From positions 1 to 33,157 of the forward strand of contig DHHB01000009.1 of assembly GCA_002403075.1 (NCBI GenBank): a stretch of 33,157 nt of DNA. Reading direction: 5' to 3'. Below are positions 15,897 through 23,702 of the stretch, one piece after another. Each line of letters opens with the position of its first letter. Within the stretch, counting starts at the first letter, position 1. The notes beneath the pieces are model-generated. The model was not told the DNA's origin. It ran no database searches and was given only the letters and a program-made list of their open reading frames with translations. Source of the DNA: a bacterium UBP1_UBA4783 (GTDB lineage: Bacteria; Krumholzibacteriota; Krumholzibacteriia; Krumholzibacteriales; Krumholzibacteriaceae). The translations under genes were made by a program, and so were the position numbers.

Positions 15897-17765
15897 GTGA
15901 TTTCCACCCACGAAAAAAACGCCCTGCGAACGGCCCTTTTCGTCGCGCTCGCGCCGCTCGTCGCCGCCTCCGCGCGAGGCGGCGCGGAGAACGATCTCAT
16001 GCGACGGCACCTCCACGCGCTCGGCGGGGAGGCGGCCGTGAAGGCCGTCTCGACGGTCCTCGCGCGGGGGGAGATCGAGATAGCGGGGACGGGGCTTCGC
16101 GGCTCGATCGAGTCCCGCAGCGCCCGCCCCTGTCTCTCGAGCTCCGACATTTCGCTCGGCTTCATCTCGATCCGCGAGGGGTTCGACGGCGAGCGCATCT
16201 GGCTCGTCGATCCGAACGGCGGCCTCCAGATACGCCGCGACGAGGGCTCGCTCGCGTACCAGCGGACCATCTGCGCTCTCGAAAGCCGGCGATACATCTT
16301 CGGCGGCGAAGGCCTCGCGATCGAGCCGGCGGGGCGCGACACGGCGGACGGCGATTCGTGCGACGCCGTCGCTCTCGCGGTCGCGGGCGGCGCGCCCTGC
16401 CGCCTCCTCTTCGACGACTCGACCCACCTTCTTCGCCGCATGGAGATCAGGGCTCCCGAGGGGTTCACCGTGCACACGTACCGCGATTACCGCCGCGTAG
16501 AAGGCGTCATGTACCCGTTCGTCCAGCGGACGGAGCTCCCCTCGCTCGGCCAGCGCGTCGAGATCCGGTACACGGAGATCGTTCCGAACGCGCGGATCGA
16601 TCCGGCATCCTTCGTGCCGCCCGCCTCCGCTGAGCGCAATCACCGCTTCGCGAGCGGGCGGGGCGTCGCCGCCGTGTCCTTCGAGTACCGCTACCGGCAC
16701 ATCTTCGTTCCCGTGCGGATAGAGGGGCGCGACGAGGATTTCCTCTTCCTCGTCGACTCGGGAGCGAGCATGACCGTGATCGATTCGACGGTCGCCGCTG
16801 ATCTCGGCCTCGTCTCCGGAGGCGTTCTGCCGGGCGCCGGGGCCGGCGGCACCGCGAACTTCCGCATGATCCGCGTGCCGGGCCTGCGGCTCGGCGACAT
16901 CGAGATATCGGAGCAGACGGCCGTGGCCTTCCCCGTTGCGGGGCTTCTCCGGCAGTTCGAGGAAACGGAGATCGGCGGCATCCTCGGATACGATTTCCTG
17001 AGCCGTTTCACGGTTCGAATAGACTACGACCGGCGTCTCCTCACGTTCTTCGAGCCGGATTCCTTCGCCCCCGCCGGCGGGGAGACCGCCGTCGACGCGC
17101 CGCTCATGCGCAGCCTCTTTTCGGTGCCGGTATCGCTCGATGGCGCGAGGACGGGATCCTTCCTCCTCGACACGGGCGCCTCCAGCTCGATCGTGCAGGG
17201 CGCTTTCGCCCGCGAGACCGGCGTCTCGGCGGGGAGGCGCGGACTCGCGATCGCGCTTCGCGGCGCGGGGGGCGAGGAACGCGCCGAGCTTTTCCGGTTC
17301 GACACGCTCTCGATCGGAGGCGTCGCGATACCGGAGCCGGTGCTCGCCGTCGCCACGGGGCCGCGCGGACTCGCGGCGATTGAGAACGTTGACGGGCTCG
17401 TCGGCAACGACGTCCTCGAGCGCTTCACCGTCACGCTCGACTACCGGGCGCAACGGGTGCTCCTCGAGAGGAACGGCCTCTTCTCCGAGCCCTTTTTCCG
17501 CGACCGCTCGGGGCTTCAGCTCGCCCGCAAGCGGGACGGGCGCATCATGATCGTGAACGTGGTGCCGGAGTCCCCCGCGGCGCGGGCCGGCTTCCGGGCG
17601 GGGGACGTCGTCACCGCGATCGGCCGGACGAAGGCGGCGCGCTTCGGCTCGCTGCGCGAGGCGATCGCGCTCTTCGAGGGCGCGGAGGGAACGACGTACC
17701 GGATCGAGATCGAGCGAAGCCGCGGGAAGCATACGCTCACGCTGACGCTCGAGCGTTACATCTGA
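15897..17765 (+). CDS. Exported double aspartyl protease (retropepsin-like) with PDZ domain
   Basis: This is a 622-residue protein. The GTG start at 15897 is chosen because GGGAGG (15883-15888) lies 8 nt before it, the promoter's -10 box covers the earlier ATG, and a signal peptide then begins properly (NALRTALFVALAPLVAASA). Residues 30-240 resemble the LolA-like fold that often precedes such proteases. Two retropepsin-like domains follow, each with the active-site triad: LVDSGAS (D287) and LLDTGAS (D425). Both also show the downstream GILGYDFL or GLVGNDVL motif. Residues about 540-622 form a PDZ domain (VVPESPAARAGFRAGDVV). Two half-sites in one chain can fold as one pepsin-like unit. Likely a periplasmic peptidase. 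It is first in a three-gene operon. Confidence 0.87.
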   Translation: MISTHEKNALRTALFVALAPLVAASARGGAENDLMRRHLHALGGEAAVKAVSTVLARGEIEIAGTGLRGSIESRSARPCLSSSDISLGFISIREGFDGERIWLVDPNGGLQIRRDEGSLAYQRTICALESRRYIFGGEGLAIEPAGRDTADGDSCDAVALAVAGGAPCRLLFDDSTHLLRRMEIRAPEGFTVHTYRDYRRVEGVMYPFVQRTELPSLGQRVEIRYTEIVPNARIDPASFVPPASAERNHRFASGRGVAAVSFEYRYRHIFVPVRIEGRDEDFLFLVDSGASMTVIDSTVAADLGLVSGGVLPGAGAGGTANFRMIRVPGLRLGDIEISEQTAVAFPVAGLLRQFEETEIGGILGYDFLSRFTVRIDYDRRLLTFFEPDSFAPAGGETAVDAPLMRSLFSVPVSLDGARTGSFLLDTGASSSIVQGAFARETGVSAGRRGLAIALRGAGGEERAELFRFDTLSIGGVAIPEPVLAVATGPRGLAAIENVDGLVGNDVLERFTVTLDYRAQRVLLERNGLFSEPFFRDRSGLQLARKRDGRIMIVNVVPESPAARAGFRAGDVVTAIGRTKAARFGSLREAIALFEGAEGTTYRIEIERSRGKHTLTLTLERYI

Positions 17766-17782
17766 GACGAAAGGAGACCCCC

Positions 17783-19180
17783 GTGGGCGCACGCGTGCAG
17801 TTCTTCGGCGCCGTGAGAACGGTGACGGGCTCGATGCATCTTCTCTCGAACGGGAACGCGAGGCTCATCCTCGATTGCGGCCTCTTTCAGGGTCACCGCG
17901 ACGAATCGTTCGAGCGAAACTCCCGGTTTCCCTTCGATCCGGCCGGGCTCGACTGCTGCGTTCTCTCCCACGCCCATATCGACCACAGCGGCAACATTCC
18001 GACGCTCGTGAAGCGCGGATTCGCCGGCCGGATCGTGACGACCGAGGCGACGCGGGATCTCTGCGGAGCGATGCTCCCCGACAGCGGCCACATACAGGAA
18101 GAGGACGTGAAGTTCGTGAACAAGATCCAGGCGAAGCGCGGTCTCCCGCCGCGCTCGCCCCTCTACACCCGGAAGGACGCCGAGGACTCCCTCGCGTCGT
18201 TCCGCGGCTCGCCGTACCGGGAGCGGGTCGAGATAGACGAAAACGTGTCGGTCGTCTTTTACGACGCGGGGCACGTGCTCGGCTCGGCGAACCCGCTCGT
18301 CGAGATCCGCAACGGCTCCAAAACCGTCCGCCTCGCCTACATGGTCGACCTCGGAAGAAAGCGGCTCCCCTTCCTCCGCGATCCCGAACGCGCGCCCGAG
18401 ATCGATTACGTCGTCGTCGAGAGCACGTACGGGGGACGTGTTCACGCCCCGATCGACGAAGCGAAGGAGAAGCTCGCCGAAACGGTCCGCCGGACGGCCG
18501 AGCGGCGGGGCAAGATCATCATCCCCTCCTTCGCCCTCGAGCGGACGCAGGAGGTCGTGTACTTTCTCAGCGAGCTGATCCGCGAGCGGCGCATCCCGGA
18601 GATCCCGATCTACGTCGACAGCCCGCTCGCCGTCAACGTGACGGAGATCTTCAAGCGCCACGAGGAGTGCTTCGACGCCGAGACGATCGCGCGCATCCGC
18701 CGCAACGACGATCCGTTCGGCACCGAGCGCATCTCGTATATCACGGACGTCGCCGATTCGATAAAGCTCAACGACGAGAAGCGCCCGATGGTCATCATCT
18801 CGGCGTCGGGGATGTGCGAGGCGGGACGGATCCTCCACCACCTGCGCAACAACATAGAGAACCGCCGCAACACGATCCTCATGGTCGGCTACTCCGCGAA
18901 AAATACGCTGGGCCGCAGGATCGTCGAGCGGGAGAAGATCGTCAGGATCTTCGGACAGGACCACGAGCTCAAGGCCGAGGTCGTCGTCATCAACGCCTTC
19001 AGCGCCCACGCCGACCGGAACGAGCTCCTCGCGCACCTCGAGCCGCTTCGCGGAAAGGTCAAGGGCGTGTTCGTCGTTCACGGCGACGAGGACCAGTCGG
19101 AGAAGTTCGTCGCGGCGCTCAAGGAGCGGGGGTTCCCCGCTCATCTCCCGGCGCCGGAGGAGACGGTTGAGCTCGCCTGA
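17783..19180 (+). CDS. Metallo-beta-lactamase/beta-CASP ribonuclease-like protein
   Basis: This 465-residue cytoplasmic enzyme has a GTG start at 17783 with AAGGAG 6 nt upstream. The N-terminus (FFGAVRTVTGSMHLL) and LSHAHIDHSGNIP (metal ligands H63, H65, D67, H68) are standard for RNA-processing metallo-beta-lactamases of the CPSF73/Ysh1 type. VVESTYGGR and a beta-CASP domain (PSFALERTQEVVYFLSEL, IPIYVDSPLAVNVTE, VIISASGMCEAGRILHHL) follow. FSAHADRNEL and VHGDEDQ complete the metal site. It probably cuts or trims RNA. It lies 17 bp after the protease gene and overlaps the endonuclease V gene by 14 nt. Confidence 0.9.
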   Translation: MGARVQFFGAVRTVTGSMHLLSNGNARLILDCGLFQGHRDESFERNSRFPFDPAGLDCCVLSHAHIDHSGNIPTLVKRGFAGRIVTTEATRDLCGAMLPDSGHIQEEDVKFVNKIQAKRGLPPRSPLYTRKDAEDSLASFRGSPYRERVEIDENVSVVFYDAGHVLGSANPLVEIRNGSKTVRLAYMVDLGRKRLPFLRDPERAPEIDYVVVESTYGGRVHAPIDEAKEKLAETVRRTAERRGKIIIPSFALERTQEVVYFLSELIRERRIPEIPIYVDSPLAVNVTEIFKRHEECFDAETIARIRRNDDPFGTERISYITDVADSIKLNDEKRPMVIISASGMCEAGRILHHLRNNIENRRNTILMVGYSAKNTLGRRIVEREKIVRIFGQDHELKAEVVVINAFSAHADRNELLAHLEPLRGKVKGVFVVHGDEDQSEKFVAALKERGFPAHLPAPEETVELA

Positions 19181-19829
19181 CGCATGGGACGTCACGCCGT
19201 CCGAGGGGATCGCTCTCCAGCGGCGGCTCGCCCGGCTCGTCCGGCGGCGATGGGACGGCCGCCGGATACGGCTCGTCGCGGGGGCCGACGTGCATTTTCC
19301 CGCGCGCGGCGTCTCGCGCGCCGCCGTCACGCTGCTCTCCTACCCGCGGCTCGAGCTCGTGGAGCAGGCCGTTTTCGAGGGGCCCTGCGCGTTCCCCTAC
19401 ATCCCCGGCCTTCTCTCGTTCCGGGAGATCCCGGCGATCCTCGAGGCGTGGCGGAGGCTCGTGGGAACGCCCGACGTCGTCCTCTTCGACGGGCAGGGCG
19501 TCGCCCATCCGCGCGGGCTCGGCCTCGCGAGCCATGCAGGCCTTGTCCTCGGCGTTCCGTCGATCGGGTGCGCGAAATCGCCTCTTTTCGGCTCGTTCGA
19601 GGAGCCCGGCAGGCTCCGGGGCGCGAGATCCCCGATCCGCGACGCCGCGGGGAAAACGATCGGAGCGGTACTGCGGACCCGGGACGGCACTCGACCCCTC
19701 TTCGTATCCGTCGGCCATCTCATGAGCCTCGAGCGCGCCGTCGAGATCGTCCTCTCCTGCGCGCCCCGCTTCCGCATTCCGGAGCCTCTCCGGGCGGCCC
19801 ACCTGCTCGCCTCGTCGAAGCGCGGCTGA
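19167..19829 (+). CDS. nfi: Endonuclease V (deoxyinosine 3' endonuclease)
   Basis: This 220-residue repair enzyme cuts DNA next to deoxyinosine and other deaminated bases. The fold's catalytic residues are visible: AGADVHF (D41), YIPGLLSFRE (Y78 for the wedge, E87) and LFDGQGVAHPRGLGLA (D108, H114). GVPSIGCAKSPLFG is also a family hallmark. The start is a TTG at 19167; GGAGG at 19156-19160 lies 6 nt upstream, within the end of the preceding gene, giving a 14-nt overlap and coupled translation. The residue after the motif positions and the total length agree with bacterial Nfi. Confidence 0.93.
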   Translation: MSSPDAWDVTPSEGIALQRRLARLVRRRWDGRRIRLVAGADVHFPARGVSRAAVTLLSYPRLELVEQAVFEGPCAFPYIPGLLSFREIPAILEAWRRLVGTPDVVLFDGQGVAHPRGLGLASHAGLVLGVPSIGCAKSPLFGSFEEPGRLRGARSPIRDAAGKTIGAVLRTRDGTRPLFVSVGHLMSLERAVEIVLSCAPRFRIPEPLRAAHLLASSKRG

Positions 19830-19845
19830 CGCGGGCCCCGCGTTC

Positions 19846-20020
19846 CGGAAACGGCTGGGGATGCTATAGGTTGAATTACTCAAAAACGATTAACGCCGCG
19901 GTCGTGTAATATATTGATGAATATAATATTATTACTCTCAAAGCCTTTCAAGCGCTTCGACAATTTATATTTTTAACTAATAGTTATTGACTGACAACTA
20001 TTTCTTATTATATTTCACTT
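19846..20020 (+). other. AT-rich intergenic stretch with small inverted repeats
   Basis: After endonuclease V the sequence turns sharply AT-rich, unlike the rest of the window. It has no credible gene. It contains AATAGTT/AACTATT arms (19979-19985 and 19996-20002) and a short palindrome AAGCGCTT near 19950. Its last part carries the promoter noted separately. Confidence 0.6.
19987..20014 (+). promoter_or_regulatory. Strong-looking promoter without a downstream protein gene
   Basis: TTGACT (19987-19992), 16 nt, TATATT (20009-20014). Both boxes match the consensus at five of six positions. Transcription would begin near 20021 and run into the inverted repeat at 20061-20121. Confidence 0.5.
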
Positions 20021-20131
20021 GGTCTCAGCAGTGAGAGAGAGACCGGGAGAGAAACGAGTAGGGGTTCCCGCCGGGGACTTGCAGCACAGCACCTTGGCTT
20101 TACAAATCTGGCGGGAACCCCGAAAGTTTTT
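20021..20131 (+). ncRNA. Candidate small RNA, about 110 nt
   Basis: No protein can be read here. A transcript from the promoter at 19987-20014 would have a 5' hairpin (GGTCTC at about 20021-20026 with GAGACC before 20054). A large hairpin with a perfect 12-bp stem follows (20061-20072 and 20110-20121, 37-nt loop). A T5 run at 20127-20131 comes 5 nt after the stem and could end the transcript. It does not match tRNA, tmRNA, SRP or RNase P motifs that I can check by eye. It ends just before the stop of the convergent selenoprotein gene. Alternative: a transcript end or a mobile-element remnant. Confidence 0.35.
20061..20121. repeat. Perfect 12-bp inverted repeat with 37-nt loop
   Basis: GGGGTTCCCGCC (20061-20072) and its exact reverse complement (20110-20121). 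It is GC-rich in contrast to the adjacent AT-rich DNA. It could be the core of the small RNA, the 3' hairpin of the selenoprotein messenger on the minus strand, or the ends of a small element. Confidence 0.8.
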
Positions 20132-20141
20132 CCGGAAGACC

Positions 20142-21362
20142 TCAGATCCTCGATAGAACTTCCTCGATAACCTTGTCGATCTCCGGAGCAGCGCCGACGA
20201 GCCGCGAGCGTATCCGCCCTTCGGCGTCCACGACGAAGGTTGTCGGCGTGCCGGGTATCTGCAGGGTCTCGCGGGCGAGCCGACGATCGTCGAGCAGAAT
20301 CGTGAACGTCGTCCTCTTGTCCCGCACGACGCCCCGCATCAGCTCGAGATAGCCCCTGACCTCGAGCCCGTACAAGCGGAAGCCGAGCTCCTTTTCGCGG
20401 CCCGCGAGCGCCTCGAGTTGCGGAAACTCCGCAACGCAGGGCATTCAAGTCGGGCTCAGGGCGTAGATGACGAGCTTCGTCCCCCGAAACCTCGAAAGAT
20501 CGTGCCGCTTCCCCTCGAGATCGACGAAGGCCGCCTCGGGCATCGGTCCCTCGTCCCCGACGCGGACCGCCATGATCCTCTCCTCGAGATCCCGCGCATC
20601 CGGCCGGACGAGCGCGTAGAGGCTGTCGAGCTTGACGCCGGCGCGGGTTCCCGGCATCCGGGCGACGCACGAGACGAAGAGATCGAGAGCCTCCTCCCGC
20701 TTTCCCTCGTCCCAGAGGATCGCCCCGAGAGCGCGGTCCGCCTCTGGATTGCCGGCGGCCATGGCGAGATAGCGCTTCGCCTGCTCGATATCCCCCCGCT
20801 CCTCGAGCGTCGCGCCCGCCATCGCGTACGCCTGCGATCGCTCGTGGACGCCCCGCGCGAGAGCGGCCGCGCGGAGGAAGAGCGCCGTCGCGCGCGCGGG
20901 ATCGGCCTCGGGATCCATGCAGTAGTAGCCCATCATCATGAAGAGGCGCGGCGAGCGCTCGGTCTCCGTCAAGGAATCGGCGAAGGCGAGCGCCGCGGCG
21001 CGGTCCGCGCCGAAGAGATACCTGAACTTGAGGAGCTGCAGGGCGCCGCGCGCGGCCGGATCATTCTCGAGCGAGAGACGCCCGCGGAGGAACCGCATCG
21101 CGCCGGGCGCGTCGCCGAGCCGCTCGGTCATCGTCTCGAAGACGCGCTCGTCGGCGACGCTTCGATAGATATGGCTGCGGTTGTTGCGGATGAAGATCTC
21201 GAGGCGTTCGACCCGGTCGAGCGAATCCTTCACGGCGGAGGCAGCCTCGAGCTCTTCGAGCACGAAGAGCGGCGAGGTTCCCTCCCGCTTCCCGCACGAG
21301 ACTTCGGCGAGGGACGCAGCGAGCAGCGCGGCGGCAATCCCCGCCGCGTATCGAACCTTCAT
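20142..21362 (-). CDS. TPR-thioredoxin (TlpA/AhpC-like) selenoprotein, UxxC, read through in-frame TGA
   Basis: The protein has 406 residues if the TGA at 20447-20445 is read as selenocysteine (U306). AAAGGAG lies 5 nt before the ATG at 21362. Residues 1-23 look like an export or lipoprotein signal (AAALLAASLAEVSC, an imperfect lipobox). TPR-like helices fill about 35-245 (AMAGATLEERGDIEQAKRYL). A thioredoxin fold follows: FVDLEGKRHDLSRFRG, LVIYALSPT-U-MPCVAEFPQL, then GTPTTFVVDAEGRI with the cis-proline. The TGA takes the place of the first redox cysteine of CxxC, and C309 is the partner. The frame after the TGA stays in phase, with full fold conservation, to a TGA at 20142. A hairpin right behind the TGA fits a bacterial SECIS. 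It is the last gene of the operon with GT4/aminotransferase genes, 31 nt after the previous stop. A nonsense mutation is the alternative. Confidence 0.8.
20417..20447 (-). promoter_or_regulatory. Candidate bacterial SECIS element following the in-frame TGA
   Basis: On the minus strand, TGA (20447-20445) is followed by 9 nt, then an 8-bp perfect stem (GTTGCGGA 20435-20428 with TCCGCAAC 20424-20417) and a 3-nt loop GTT (20427-20425). The apical loop begins 17 nt after the TGA and its first base is G. Both agree with the bacterial SECIS consensus as I know it (short distance, guanosine at the start of the loop). Confidence 0.7.
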
Positions 21363-21393
21363 ACCGTCTCCTTTCGCGTCGACGAGCGGCGCG

Positions 21394-22557
21394 CTAGGCG
21401 GGCGTCCCTTCCGCGGGACGCCCGTCCTTTCGCGCGATCGTCTCACGGATGAGAGAGGCGATCTCGTCCGCGCGGGCCTGCCAGCTCCGGGAGCGGGCGA
21501 AATCGCGGAGCATCGAATCGTTCGCCCCCGAGGCGAGGGCGAGCCCGATCGCCTCGACGAACTCCTCGTTCGACCCGGCGACGTGGATGAGCCCGCTGAG
21601 CGCCGCGACGTCGTCCGAGTGCCTCATCGTGACGACCGGACACCCGCAGGCCGCGTACTCGTAGAGCTTGTTCGGATCGGCCGAGCGCATGAGCTCGTTC
21701 GTCTTGAGGGGGATGATGCAGACGTCCATCGCCGCGATGTACGCGCCGAGGCGCTCGTACGGCTTGGCGCCGAGATGGCGGACGTTGCCGCGGCGCGCGG
21801 CGAGCGCGTGGAGCTCGGCCTCCCGGCCGCCGAAGACCGGACCGACCATGACGATCGAGGCGTGCGGGAACGCGGAGGCGACGAGATCGAGCAGCTCGAA
21901 ATCGAACCACTGCGCCACCGCGCCGGAGTATCCGATGACGGGACGCGGAATATCCCGCATCTCTTCGGGCGTCCCGGTCTCCGCCGCCGCCCGGAAGAGA
22001 TCGTAGTCGACGCCGTTCCCGACGATATGGACGCGCTCGGCGCCCGCCTCGCCGAGGAGCTCGGCGAGCCTCGTGCTCACGGCGACGACGAGATCGGACG
22101 CGCGGACGAGCCGCCGGAAGTACCCGGCCGCCCACGAAGGCGTATCGGGGAAGGCGAGATGGTCGTCGTTGCAGTCGTAGAGCGTCATCGCGCGGCGCAG
22201 GAAGGGCAGAACCGCCGCGTAATAGATGTTCGACACGTAGAAGACGCGATCCCCGCGGCGAAACCCCGTCGCGAGGAAGATCGTCTGGAGCCAGCACCAG
22301 AGAACGGCGTTCCAGAGAAACCGCGCGGGCGGCACGGCGAGGAGGGCGCGCGCCCACGGCTGCGGCACGTTCTTGAAAACCGGCACGCAGACGTGCGTAA
22401 CCCTTCCGTCGCGCATCGGCCGGAAGTTGTTCGGCTTCCCCTTGACGACGCTCGAGAGGAAGAGGATCTCCCAGTCGGCGGGAAAACGAGAGAGCACCTG
22501 CTGCTTGCGGGTGCGCACGTAGCGCCACTGGATCTCGGAGAAGCAGACGACCTTCAT
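21394..22557 (-). CDS. GT4-type glycosyltransferase
   Basis: This is a 387-residue GT-B glycosyltransferase. The open frame is longer, but the ATG at 22557 overlaps the stop of the upstream aminotransferase (ATGA) and starts the fold (MKVVCFSEIQW). The N-terminal domain has LYDCNDDHLAFPD, typical of a subgroup related to teichuronic/mannosyl transferases. The linker has VHIVGNGVDYDLF. The C-terminal domain has IGYSGAVAQWFDFELL and ADPNKLYEYAACGCPVV, the nucleotide-sugar contact region. It is cytoplasmic. It forms one operon with the aminotransferase, the other GT4 and the selenoprotein. The acceptor is unknown. Confidence 0.87.
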   Translation of the reverse strand: MKVVCFSEIQWRYVRTRKQQVLSRFPADWEILFLSSVVKGKPNNFRPMRDGRVTHVCVPVFKNVPQPWARALLAVPPARFLWNAVLWCWLQTIFLATGFRRGDRVFYVSNIYYAAVLPFLRRAMTLYDCNDDHLAFPDTPSWAAGYFRRLVRASDLVVAVSTRLAELLGEAGAERVHIVGNGVDYDLFRAAAETGTPEEMRDIPRPVIGYSGAVAQWFDFELLDLVASAFPHASIVMVGPVFGGREAELHALAARRGNVRHLGAKPYERLGAYIAAMDVCIIPLKTNELMRSADPNKLYEYAACGCPVVTMRHSDDVAALSGLIHVAGSNEEFVEAIGLALASGANDSMLRDFARSRSWQARADEIASLIRETIARKDGRPAEGTPA

Positions 22558-23702
22558 CGCGCCCGGCCTTCCGCCCGCCGCTCGGCGAACTCGCGGATCC
22601 TCGCGGCGACGTGCTCCCGCTGCGCCGGCGGGAGCTCGGGATAGACCGGGAGCGCGAGGCTTTCCCGCGCCGCCCGCTCGGCTTCGGGGCAGTCCCCCGC
22701 GCGGCCGCCGAGATAGGCGAAGCACCGCTGGAGGTGGAGCGGGACGGGATAGTACACCTCGCACCCGACGCCGCTCTCCCGAAGGAACGACATGAGAGCG
22801 TCACGGTCTCGGGAGCGGATGACGTACTGGTTGAAGACGCTCACATTGTGCGCCTCGACGTGCGGCGTCTCGACGCCCGCGATCCCGGCGAGGCGCTCGC
22901 CGTACCAGGCGGCGTTTCGCCTTCGCCCCTCGTGCCATTCCTCGAGATGCCGCATCTTGACGAGGAGGGCGGCGGCCTGCAGCGCGTCGAGACGGCTGTT
23001 GATCCCGATGACGTCGTGATAGTAGCGTTCGCGGCCGCCGTGCACGCGGAGCGTCCGGATGAAGTCGGCGAGGGCGGCGTCGGAGGTGACGACCATGCCC
23101 CCGTCGCCGAGGCCGCCGAGGTTCTTCGACGGGAAGAACGACAGGCAGCCGGCCGTTCCGAGCGAGCCCGCGGGCCGGCCCTTGTAGCGGGCGCCGATCG
23201 ACTGGCAGGCGTCTTCGATCACCGGGACGCCGCGCGCGAGCGCGGCCGCGAGGATCGGATCCATATCGGCCGTCTGGCCGAAGAGATGCACGACGACGAC
23301 CGCCTTCGTGCGCGGCCCGACGAGCGCCGCCGCGCGCGCGGGATCGACGTTGTACGTGCGGGGATCGATGTCGGCGAACACCGGCTTCGCTCCGAGCCGC
23401 GTGATCGAGCTCGCCGTCGAGAAGAAGGTGTAGGGCGTCGTCACGACCTCGTCCCCCGCCCCAACGCCGAGCGCCATGAGCGCGAGGAGGATGGCGTCGC
23501 TTCCCGACGCGACGCCGACGGCGTGCGCGGCGCCGCAATAGGAGGCGACCCGGCGCTCGAGCTCCTCGACCTTGGGCCCGAGAATGAACTGCTGGCTCTC
23601 GAGCACCTCGTCGATCGCCCCGCGGATCTCGTCCCGTATCGCGCCGTACTGCGCCGCGAGATCGAGGAGCTTCACCGTCATGCGTCCGCTCTGTTCCTTC
23701 AT
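22554..23702 (-). CDS. DegT/DnrJ/EryC1/StrS sugar aminotransferase
   Basis: This 382-residue PLP enzyme adds an amino group to a keto-sugar nucleotide, giving amino sugars for a glycan. The ATG at 23702 overlaps the stop of the upstream gene (ATGA), with AAGGAAGG about 5 nt before it. VKLLDLAAQYGAIRDEIRGA is the family's N-terminus, SGSDAILLALMALGVGAGDEV the substrate/phosphate region, and IEDACQSIGARY (D164) the PLP aspartate. FFPSKNLGGLGDGG carries the Schiff-base lysine K193. The family's HxxxxxQYV region is present as VFNQYVIRS. Its place between two glycosyltransferases agrees with synthesis of a modified sugar chain. Confidence 0.93.
   Translation of the reverse strand: MKEQSGRMTVKLLDLAAQYGAIRDEIRGAIDEVLESQQFILGPKVEELERRVASYCGAAHAVGVASGSDAILLALMALGVGAGDEVVTTPYTFFSTASSITRLGAKPVFADIDPRTYNVDPARAAALVGPRTKAVVVVHLFGQTADMDPILAAALARGVPVIEDACQSIGARYKGRPAGSLGTAGCLSFFPSKNLGGLGDGGMVVTSDAALADFIRTLRVHGGRERYYHDVIGINSRLDALQAAALLVKMRHLEEWHEGRRRNAAWYGERLAGIAGVETPHVEAHNVSVFNQYVIRSRDRDALMSFLRESGVGCEVYYPVPLHLQRCFAYLGGRAGDCPEAERAARESLALPVYPELPPAQREHVAARIREFAERRAEGRAR

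Noticed and set aside
20061..20121. tRNA-Sec gene or CRISPR repeat at the inverted repeat
   Set aside because: There is no UCA anticodon loop, no T loop and no CCA. Only one unit is present, without spacers.
20142..20444. A separate 100-residue protein starting with the ATG right after the TGA
   Set aside because: It would begin in the middle of a thioredoxin fold, lacks a ribosome binding site, and continues the upstream frame in phase. Sec readthrough explains it better.
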